Below are positions 17,499 through 24,595 of a stretch of 24,595 bases of DNA, piece after piece. The stretch comes from Rhizophagus prolifer (lineage: Eukaryota; Glomeromycota; Glomeromycetes; Glomerales; Glomeraceae): positions 1 through 24,595 of the forward strand of contig NQWY01000192.1 in assembly GCA_019425655.1 (NCBI GenBank). Reading direction: 5' to 3'. A program made the translations under genes and the position numbers. The notes beneath the pieces were generated by a model that saw only the letters and a program-made list of their open reading frames with translations, did no database searches and was not told where the DNA came from. Every line of letters begins with the position of its first letter. Within the stretch, counting starts at the first letter, position 1.

Positions 17499-19289
17499 CT
17501 ACCGACTACCTTTTAAATTACTATTTGTTTTAGATGTACCAACATAATTTGAATTTATATTGAAATCATCAACTAAAAATGAAGATTATTGATATATATT
17601 TTAAATTTGGCGAAGTAATCTTAATAAATACTTACTGTTATCAGGAATATTTAAGTCATATGATTTACTATAAAATTCTATTAAAAATATGTTAAATTAT
17701 TAACGATCAAATAATTTAATGTATCAATTTTAAATAAGCATATTAAAATGTATTACCTTCTTGCTCTTCTGTTATCGTATTATATAATTAAGAAAATAAC
17801 ATTAATAAACCAACAGTGATAAAAATCAAATAAATATGTAGTGTGTCATACCTTCCGTCGCATTTCTTGGTTCGAGAAAATTCTCAAATTGATGGACTTT
17901 ACTCGTAAATAATCTTTTGCTCGTATAATTCATTTCTAGGTTAATTAAATTTAAATTATAATTGGTTCCTGATTCATCCGACATATTTTGATATGATGCA
18001 TTAATTTCACTTATTTTGTCTACAAGTATACTAATGTCAGGTCTTTTTAACGGATTAGCATCCCAACATTGTTTCATCAAATTTTCATATTCTGAAGGAG
18101 TTCCTGGTACAATTCTTGGTCTTATACCATTAACTATGTTCATTGCAAGATTGAAATTATGCTCATAATTACTAAAAGGAAGCTGTCCAGACGAAATTTC
18201 CCACATAAGTATACCAATACTATAAATATCAGTTGCAAAAGAATAATTTCTTCCAGTAATAATCTCGGGTGCGATGTAAGGAAGATTTCCATATATACTA
18301 GTTGATGATTTATCTGCAGGTCCACAAAATCCAAGATCACTAATACACCAAAAATCATTAAAGTGTGAATATAATATATTTCCAGAATGCAAATCCCTAT
18401 GAATTGAATTTTCTTTATGAATAAAACGAAGTGCATCAATTATTAAAAAAGCAATTTTAGTTCTTTCTTTCCATGCAAGTTGATTATGATTTTGTTGTAA
18501 ATATTCTCTTAAATCTACATCAAATTTCATCATTACAAGCATATAATTTCCATTTGATGGATTTTGTGTTAGGCCATAACATTTGGCAATCCTTGGGTAT
18601 TTACTGCTTATATTTAAATGTGATTTAGCCTATAAGAAGGTACATGAGATTACATTATTAATAAATAAAGAATTAAAAGAGATTTTAATATTACAAACCT
18701 CTTCAAACCAACTTTGGCTTGCACCTTCAACATTTTCTAATTCTTTAAGTATTACTTTATGAGTTCCCAGTCTTGTTAATTGTTGTTTTTTAGAATCCCA
18801 CTCCTCATATTTTCCGTCAATCCGATCTGCTGTATAAATTTCGGAGAATCCTCCTTTAGTTAGATATTTAATATTTTTTAAATTATCATATGAGATCCAT
18901 TCAACTATATTATTTGGCATAAGTGCTTTTGATTGACATTTTTGTATTAAGTCGTCGATATCATTATTTCCAGAAGTCCAATTTGAAAAATTTGCTTTTA
19001 AATAATTTTGAACACAATATTCACAATATAAAGTAGCTAAACATTTTTGGTTACAATTTTCACAAATTCTTCTTACTCCTGAATTATAATTAACTTTATC
19101 TCGGTCATAATCTTTATTAGTTAATCTTATTGCTTCAGTTTTTTCATCTTCCGTAAGAGAGTTATCAGTAAGAATTTTTTGTTTTAGATACTCGTATGGA
19201 GCATGCAAGCCTCTATGGGTATTATAATCAAGTGATGCCCATGCTCTATTAATTGCTTGCTGAACTAGTTTTTTCCGAATGGTAGACAT
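17499..19289 (-). CDS. Protein kinase with N-terminal Cys cluster, five exons
   Basis: The product is about 498 residues and should phosphorylate proteins on Ser/Thr or Tyr. Exons (minus strand): 18699-19289, 17852-18629, 17757-17768 (12 nt), 17636-17677 and 17499-17572. Introns are 69, 83, 79 and 63 nt with GT-AG ends and matching phases. A Cys cluster CENCNQKC...CEYC (76-92) may bind zinc. The kinase domain follows: Gly loop GGFSEIY (146-152), Lys182 in 'VILKEL', catalytic loop HRDLHSGN (Asp276), DLG in place of DFG (Asp295) and APE (317-319). All key residues are present, so it should be active. The DLG form and this N-terminal layout are usual in the kinase family expanded in mycorrhizal fungi. 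The C-terminal tail (LEPRNATEEEQEEF...) also fits that family but stops early at a TAG; the next frame downstream keeps tail-like residues ('SSKKLSKIFKNPKINSKD'), so the end may be shortened by a one-base shift. No signal peptide or membrane segment is seen. Confidence 0.85.
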
Positions 19290-19672
19290 AAATGACCCTA
19301 TAGTGTGTTTTTATTTGAGCTTTTTTTAACGTTGTGATTGTCACCATATGACAATCGTGACATGTAACACTGCATAATAAATCGTGCATATCCTTACATA
19401 TTCTTACCAATCAAAAAACTATAATCAAAGATTTAAAATAGAAACTGTTAAAAAAAAAATCTGCTACGAATAAAACATTTTTGTATTGCACAAATTTTTA
19501 GGGTAGCAAATATTTTGGATTTATCCTTAGGAGCAATAATCGTACATCATAGTAACGAGTAAGTTTTATTGGATAATTTGCATTTGATCTACGTAAACTA
19601 GTACTATTAAGTACATAAAAAACATTTCCCGATGAAAGCGTTTTTATAATAATAAAAAAAATTAATTCTACA
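19290..19672. other. Kinase upstream region
   Basis: AT-rich 5' flank of the kinase gene. It holds an 8-bp inverted repeat at 19336-19356 and no coding frame. The MITE begins directly to the right, about 390 bases before the kinase ATG. Confidence 0.5.
19336..19356. promoter_or_regulatory. Inverted repeat upstream of kinase ATG
   Basis: gattgtca and tgacaatc flank a 5-base centre, 47-67 bases before the kinase start codon. Such a perfect dyad could be a binding site for a dimeric regulator or a hairpin in the 5' leader. Position is the only support. Confidence 0.35.
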
Positions 19673-20031
19673 CTTACCGTTAGGGATGGGAGTCGACTCT
19701 ATCGACTCTATTCGGTTCATCATCAGCTCTACATCGGCTTGAATAAATAAAAATACGAGCTACATGCGTCAAATTTAAGACACGAGTAGAACAGGTTATG
19801 ATGATCAAATTAAAAAAAATTTGATTGGCCTTAAAGCAATAATCAGCCCGTGATCATTAAATTTCCGATTTGATCGAGCTTGAGCGAACCGACCCGAAAC
19901 CGATCGGAGTGATCGACATCGGTTTTTATGGTTAGAGGTAGTTTTAAACCCAAAATCTTTGAATTCTAAAATCGGCTCGGAATCGGCTCCGAGTCGACTC
20001 ACTTTGAGCGTTTCCCATCCCTACTTACCGT
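19673..20031. mobile_element. hAT-type MITE with 8-bp target-site duplication
   Basis: The element proper is 19681-20023 (343 bp). It begins tagggatggga and ends tcccatcccta, a perfect 11-bp terminal inverted repeat. It is flanked on both sides by cttaccgt (19673-19680 and 20024-20031), a perfect 8-bp target-site duplication as made by hAT transposases. agtcgactc lies just inside both ends. The inside is GC-richer than the flanks, with repeated atcgg-type words. It encodes no transposase; the short minus-strand frame at 19805-20002 is not a gene. A hAT transposase elsewhere in the genome would have moved it. The intact ends and duplication suggest a fairly recent insertion. Confidence 0.9.
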
Positions 20032-21251
20032 ACATTAAATAAATTTTTGTATTCTTTTTTTCATTGATGCTTAAGTAATTAATGCGTTATAAGTTTGTTA
20101 AATGAATGACTTTGAATTTCACCATCACAAGAGCCATATTCATGACAATAACTCTGGAAAAATCCAGGTAATTTATTTGCAATCATGCCCATATAAATTC
20201 ATTTTAATAAAGCCATTTGTTAGTATTGTGATAAAAACAACATCAATATTATCCATCTTTATGAGTTTATCTTTATTTTTGCTAATAGGAATATTTAGTT
20301 TCTAAAACATCTAATTTCTTATTCTGGATTCATATTATATAAAATATACTGAATATAACTATTCTTTTATTGTATGAAGTTTGATGAACGTTAATTACTA
20401 CTAATTAAAGTTTCGATCCGGATTTATTATATCCGGTTTTCTTCGACCAATCCGGATTTATTACTATTTCTGCCGATCTACATATTCGGCCTAAATTAAA
20501 CATACCTTTATAAATGTTTCACAACCCTAATTTAATTGCGTTACATGTACATTTTGTGCGGAGTGAAAAAAAAATAAATGAATAAAAAAATACCGAAATA
20601 AATACAAATAACAATGCGAAGGTAGATGGGTTTTTAACTTTTAGATGGTTTTGTGGTCTAGGCAATATTTTTATGTTATTTATACGCTACATTTAATAAG
20701 TAACTATTTTATTTGGTTATTAAAAGGTTTTAGCATGTGATAAAGTTTTAAAAAATTTTAAAAGCTTAGAATTTTAAGCAAAATTTGGTATGATTTTATT
20801 TGTTTATTTATTTTATATCATAATTTAAAGAGTTTTAAGCAAAGTTTTAAGTAATAATGAAATTTTATCATTATTTATTTTAAAGTTAAGCATTCAAAAA
20901 TCTGAGGATACTGAGAGTTCTTTTTAATTCCTTATCAATAAAAATTTGTATTTTAATATCATTAGGGTGTTAAAGAGTTTTATTTTGGTGTAATTTCACT
21001 TGATTTTGAATCATAAGTTACAAGAAATTTTTTTTTAAAATAAATAATGTATAAAAAATTAATAACTTAGCTAATCTTAGATTCTATTCAAGTAGAGCCT
21101 TTTAATCAAGTATAATTTTGTTTGATTTAAATAATAGGTTGCCAAAATATGATTTTTTTTTAAAATTTTGTGTATGCTTTATACATTCAGATATTTTACA
21201 CATTGTCCATCTAGTTAATTTCAGGAATGATTATTTATTAAGATTAAAATT
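20032..21251. other. Spacer, no gene supported
   Basis: AT-rich. A patch at 20408-20530 has two copies of atccggatttatta (20416-20429 and 20450-20463) and ends in 'cacaaccctaattt', perhaps a fragment of an old transposon end. Short open frames at 20102-20305 and 21118-21309 are low-complexity and AT-driven. Confidence 0.45.
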
Positions 21252-21428
21252 ATTAAAAAAATGTTATACGTGTTTGTTTATTAAAAAAATTATTCAAATT
21301 TATTTGTAAAAATTGTTATACGAGTTTGTTTATTAAAAAAATTGTTACGGAATTTATTTATTAAAAAATTATTATTCATTAAAAAAATTGTTGAATTTAT
21401 TTATTAAAAAAATTGTTATGCAAATTAT
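21252..21428. repeat. AT-rich degenerate tandem array next to the LINE 3' end
   Basis: About six to seven imperfect copies of a unit of roughly 28 bases, each containing attaaaaaaattgtta followed by a variable part and tttrttt. Copies vary by small insertions and deletions. The array abuts the 3' end of the minus-strand LINE, so it may be that element's repeated tail or an older AT-rich array into which it inserted. Confidence 0.6.
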
Positions 21429-21521
21429 GCGAGCAAGCAGGAAGTACAAATTGTGTGGACCATTACTACAGATAAAATAAAATTAAATCAAAACAAGTTA
21501 GGAAAAACACAAGGTGCTAAA

Positions 21522-21542
21522 CCCGAGGGTAAACCCATCGGG
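21522..21542 (-). repeat. 3' UTR hairpin of the LINE
   Basis: On the minus strand cccgatggg and ccctcggg pair around the loop ttta with one bulged base. It lies between the stop of the RNase H frame and the element's 3' end. Such 3' hairpins in LINEs are often recognised by the element's own reverse transcriptase; here that is an inference from position. Confidence 0.5.
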
Positions 21543-21614
21543 CCCTCCCCTTGGTAAAAAGAGCTAGCTAAGAAACAGGTGTAAATAGCTAGACTAAGAA
21601 ACAAGGGTGTAGGA

Positions 21615-23636
21615 CTACGAAACAATAAACGGGGGAGAAGAAGAAAATTTAGTAAAAACAGAAACTGCGTGAAGACAATTGAAAAAAGTAGTGTTATGCA
21701 TAAAGTTTGAGGAAGTAGATTGAATAAAGGCCAAATTTTGGTCCGATATTTGTTGTAAACGAGTCGAATCATTAGGATGCGTATAAGTCCATCCGAGCCG
21801 AGACGAGTCACGTGACCAGGTCGGAGGAGCGTCCAAAGTACGTTTCCGTTTATAAGATTTGAAAGATTGTTTTGTCAGGTTCAGGAGGGCACGGCGAGAT
21901 TTCCATTTAGCGCAACGGAGTTTCCAGATGTCTTCATAGAGATCCAAGTGAAGGTTGTAAAGGAACGGAAGGAGTAATTTCTTCCGAAGTTTCTCAGTGC
22001 GTATAAAACGATCAAAAATGGAGACTAAATCTGACGGCACAAAACTGTGCAACAAGCTGGTAACAGACGGGTTGTCTTTCAAGGAGGTATGAGGATTGAA
22101 AGCGATCGACGACCAATGAAAAGTGGGACAACGGTTAACAACAGACTCTGCAGTCAAGGTGCATCCATCACCTTCAGCCCGTATAAGTGCAATGAGGAGA
22201 ATTCGATGTTTGGAAAAGATTTGGAAAATACGCTCTTGTATACTAGGACAAGTCCATATGTGATCATTAGTTTCCGGTACTGCGTCACAAAAAAGGCAAT
22301 TTGTATTGTGACGGATTAAATCCGGGTAGTTTTGTTGAAGAACATCAAGGGTGGGCAAAGAGAGAGTACTATTTTTAAGTTTCCAGCTAACAATCTTGGT
22401 TAGTTTCAGAGAGGTGGGACGATCTAAAGGATTATACTTGATCCAATGGTGAGTCCATTTCCAATTGATATGATCGTTGAGGTGTAGTTCTTGGATAGGG
22501 CGAAGATTGCGATGCGAAAGATGATGTTGAAAACGGCAAAAGTCAGTAATTTTCCGCACAGTTTTCCTCACATTTTTATTAAGGGGGATATCATGATTCC
22601 AAATCCAGGATAGATTAACATCAGTTAAATATTTAGGGGAGACCGCTAACAAGGAAGCAGAAGTAAGGCCACGTTTAGCTAAGGCGTCGGCCAAGTCATT
22701 ATGGAGATCACCCGAGTGAGCCTTGACTTTGTGGAGGGAAACCTTCAAGTTGAGTAAGGAAATAATTTTTCGGATGAGAGCCCATTCTATATGATTGGTA
22801 AGTTTACAAAAATGTCTAGGGGTAAGATGATTAAAGTACACATTGTTGAAAGTTTGAATTGTGGCGAGAGAATCAAGATATATCTCTACAGAACAATCCT
22901 GAGGGCAAACGATGAGAGCAGTGAGAAGTGCCAAGGTTTCGGCTTTCGTAGAAGAGGCCCAAGTGGTCGCGCCACAGGAAAAGTCCATTGCAATTTGCGT
23001 CGGAGAAGAAATCAACCAGCCTAGACCCATCTTACTAGTATTAGTATCAGGGTCAGAAAAAAGTGAACCATCAGTATAAAAGGTAAGAGACGAGATACCA
23101 GTCAAGGAGACTGATCTAGAGAGCAAAGAAGACAAAATATCATCAGGGGCTGAGAGATGCGAATATATTAGCGAGTAATGGATCGTACTCGAGTGAATTG
23201 GCATGGGTTGATGTGGGATAATAACCTGATTATGGATGCTAAGAAAATCGTTGTAAGCGAGTGTACGCAGACCATGATGCGTGGATTTGGCAAGAAGACG
23301 ACGAGTCAAACGATCTTGGCGAGAGCCGAAGAGAAAAGGTTTAATGTTGACTACGAAAGTGTGTTGACTTTGAATCCAGATCAGACAATTAGGGCGATAT
23401 ATGCCAGCATGATACGGGGAATGTAAACTACATCCTTGACAACGAACAATAGCTTGAGGAGCAGAGGAAGGAGATACGCCAATCGAAGTTGAAGGTAGCG
23501 AGCTGTCTTTAATCCAATGTTCGACATATAACATCGGAGGGGAACCTGTATGATGAGTCTTAAACAAAATAAGTCCATAAACGAGATCGTTAAGCTCTTC
23601 AGACCAATAGCAAATCCAAACATTCTTGGAAGGGTA
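21615..23636 (-). CDS. LINE polyprotein, RNase H and C-terminal Cys/His part
   Basis: A frame of 673 codons directly after the TGA that ends the reverse-transcriptase part and in the same register. RNase HI degrades the RNA strand of RNA-DNA hybrids during reverse transcription. The active site is visible: Asp189 in 'TFYTDGSLF', Glu233 in 'STKAETLALL', Asp255 in 'IYLDSLATIQ', and 'KAHSGDLHNDLADALAK' with His307 and Asp314. Before it, 'VRCQGCSLHSPYHAG' (about residues 64-77) may be a zinc site. After it, CLFC...H...C (447-463) is the Cys/His motif common at the C-terminus of such LINEs. A basic stretch 'KSYKRKRTLDAPPTWSR' lies near the end. The domain looks intact; whether it is translated depends on the upstream TGA. 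Confidence 0.8.
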   Translation of the reverse strand, partial: YPSKNVWICYWSEELNDLVYGLILFKTHHTGSPPMLYVEHWIKDSSLPSTSIGVSPSSAPQAIVRCQGCSLHSPYHAGIYRPNCLIWIQSQHTFVVNIKPFLFGSRQDRLTRRLLAKSTHHGLRTLAYNDFLSIHNQVIIPHQPMPIHSSTIHYSLIYSHLSAPDDILSSLLSRSVSLTGISSLTFYTDGSLFSDPDTNTSKMGLGWLISSPTQIAMDFSCGATTWASSTKAETLALLTALIVCPQDCSVEIYLDSLATIQTFNNVYFNHLTPRHFCKLTNHIEWALIRKIISLLNLKVSLHKVKAHSGDLHNDLADALAKRGLTSASLLAVSPKYLTDVNLSWIWNHDIPLNKNVRKTVRKITDFCRFQHHLSHRNLRPIQELHLNDHINWKWTHHWIKYNPLDRPTSLKLTKIVSWKLKNSTLSLPTLDVLQQNYPDLIRHNTNCLFCDAVPETNDHIWTCPSIQERIFQIFSKHRILLIALIRAEGDGCTLTAESVVNRCPTFHWSSIAFNPHTSLKDNPSVTSLLHSFVPSDLVSIFDRFIRTEKLRKKLLLPFLYNLHLDLYEDIWKLRCAKWKSRRALLNLTKQSFKSYKRKRTLDAPPTWSRDSSRLGWTYTHPNDSTRLQQISDQNLAFIQSTSSNFMHNTTFFNCLHAVSVFTKFSSSPPFIVS

Positions 23637-24595
23637 TCAGTCACTGGAAATAGGATGGATTTTTGGGTGTGATACCCGTGGATTCTGAATTACTGGCGCG
23701 TTGACAGTGAAATTTAGACGAAGATTCGACGAAATTGTGAGGTGGTCAACTAAGAATTGATACCATCCAGGTCTAGGACCACGTCTTTGGTTGAGAGTCA
23801 TTTTGATGTCGTTCCAGGGTCGTAGAAACATTTTATCTTCTGTGATAACCTGGTCGAGAAACATAATATGCTTCTTTTTAAGGGATTTTAGGAAAGTAAA
23901 AAAACGTTTAGGGTCACCAAGATACGGTGCTAGGTCTGTAAAACCACCTTTGATAGAAAAAGAAGTATTGAAAGAAGGGGTCAAATTGTAATATTTAAAA
24001 ACGGTAATAAGAGATTCTAATCTATTAAATTGTGGAAGGGGTTTGTCAAAAATTTGAAGAACGTCAGTGGGGAAAGAGGAAGACCAAAAACGCTCCTGTG
24101 TGCATAGAAGTATAAATTTAAAAATTTGGGAAGTTAAAGGGGAATTTGCCTGTGCATGTAGTAACGAAGCTTGTCCAAAAATTTGATTATCAAAAACATT
24201 AATAATATTGGGATAAATTTTGGTGTGAATTGCTGAAGAATAAAAATTTTTGGGTAAGTGAGCTTTTTGTTTATAAATCGATCGAAGTATTCTATTAAAT
24301 TGGTTTGTAATATGCAACGGAACATAAATGTGCTGTGTTAAATATTCTATTCGGGGGATAAGGACTTTGTTAATGATGTACATCACGTGATCGTGAGTGA
24401 TCTTTTTTTTGTAAATCAGACGTAAGATAAAACCTAACATTTTTTTGATTTTTTTGTAAGTGAAACGAGGGGAATTGTTCATATTTACGTAAACTCCTAA
24501 GATTCTTTCTGAACATTGCGGTTGCACGACCTCTGTCACAATTTGGTCGTTACCGTAAAATAGAGTAAGTTTATTTTCATTAGCCCTTTCTAAAG
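23637..24595 (-). CDS. LINE reverse transcriptase, C-terminal part (partial)
   Basis: The frame is open from the right window edge to a TGA at 23637-23639. The catalytic YADD-type motif lies outside the window. What is seen is the region after it: 'NENKLTLFYGNDQIVTEVVQ', then 'CSERILGVYVNMNNSPRFTY', which matches the strand and thumb region that follows the active site in LINE reverse transcriptases. A connecting region follows ('KKITHDHVMYIINKVLIPRI', later 'YLGDPKRFFTFLKSLKKKHI'). The register continues without shift into the RNase H part, so one TGA separates two halves of a single protein. A CGA to TGA change is a simple explanation. Confidence 0.75.
   Translation of the reverse strand, partial: LERANENKLTLFYGNDQIVTEVVQPQCSERILGVYVNMNNSPRFTYKKIKKMLGFILRLIYKKKITHDHVMYIINKVLIPRIEYLTQHIYVPLHITNQFNRILRSIYKQKAHLPKNFYSSAIHTKIYPNIINVFDNQIFGQASLLHAQANSPLTSQIFKFILLCTQERFWSSSFPTDVLQIFDKPLPQFNRLESLITVFKYYNLTPSFNTSFSIKGGFTDLAPYLGDPKRFFTFLKSLKKKHIMFLDQVITEDKMFLRPWNDIKMTLNQRRGPRPGWYQFLVDHLTISSNLRLNFTVNAPVIQNPRVSHPKIHPISSD

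Larger units (their letters stand above)
21430..24595 (-). mobile_element. LINE (non-LTR retrotransposon with RNase H), 3' half
   Basis: The element runs off the right edge. Within the window it carries, on the minus strand, the C-terminal part of a reverse transcriptase, an RNase H domain, a Cys/His motif and a 3' UTR of about 180 bases with a stable hairpin. RNase H after the reverse transcriptase places it in the broad I/Tad-like group of LINEs. One TGA interrupts an otherwise open frame of almost 1000 codons, so the copy is young. The 3' boundary is estimated from the change in composition near 21430. A target-site duplication cannot be checked because the 5' end is outside. Confidence 0.8.

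Noticed and set aside
18140-18439. Alternative minus-strand frame within the kinase
   Set aside because: The overlapping register contains the HRD, DLG and APE motifs, so this one is a shadow.
19805-20002. Minus-strand open frame of 65 codons
   Set aside because: It lies wholly inside the hAT MITE and looks like a chance frame of its GC-richer interior.
20102-20305. Plus-strand open frame with a hydrophobic end
   Set aside because: AT-driven Ile/Leu/Phe/Ser composition, no homologue recognised, no splice or promoter support.
21118-21309. Plus-strand open frame of 63 codons
   Set aside because: It runs into the AT-rich tandem array, and its residues simply follow the base composition.
21252-21428. 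CRISPR-like array
   Set aside because: The units are degenerate and directly tandem with no unique spacers, in eukaryotic DNA.
21488-21811. Second minus-strand frame at the LINE 3' end
   Set aside because: It overlaps the RNase H frame and the 3' UTR; the register with catalytic residues is the real one.
22047-23991. Several plus-strand frames across the LINE
   Set aside because: They are antisense shadows of the LINE coding sequence with no motifs of their own.

Overview
The window looks like nuclear DNA of an arbuscular mycorrhizal fungus (Glomeromycotina, Rhizophagus-like). This is an inference from three things: very AT-rich spacers, a protein kinase of the type greatly expanded in those fungi (N-terminal Cys cluster, then a kinase domain), and gene debris of the ML-domain, P-loop ATPase and RNase H-bearing LINE kinds. 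There are no bacterial-style operons, no tRNA or rRNA genes and no CRISPR array.

Layout. Positions 1-8300 are mostly AT-rich spacer. They hold an unidentified decayed coding fragment (about 2020-2305, minus), a broken secreted ML-domain gene (2603-3114, minus) and several small repeats and fold-backs. Positions 8305-9440 hold two more decayed minus-strand coding pieces; the larger looks like the two ends of a P-loop ATPase gene whose ATP-binding middle is missing. Positions 9441-11797 are almost pure AT-rich spacer.

Positions 12927-14173 hold a plus-strand coding block with three overlapping open frames. One carries a C-A-E ... P-C-x2-C zinc signature of the cytidine-deaminase fold. Positions 14729-16245 form a compact cluster of small, unnamed, apparently spliced coding stretches on both strands, including a small helix-turn-helix-like protein (15285-15590).

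Positions 17499-19289 (minus) hold the clearest host gene: a five-exon protein kinase of about 498 residues, including a 12-nt microexon. Upstream of it is a complete 343-bp hAT-type MITE (19681-20023) with an 11-bp terminal inverted repeat and a perfect 8-bp target-site duplication.

From about 21430 to the right edge lies the 3' half of a LINE on the minus strand. It has the C-terminal part of a reverse transcriptase, an RNase H domain with its catalytic residues, and a terminal Cys/His motif. One TGA interrupts a single reading frame. An AT-rich tandem array sits directly at its 3' end.

The genes do not form an obvious pathway. The picture is of a repeat-rich accessory region with one good kinase gene, a few small candidate genes and several gene fossils.
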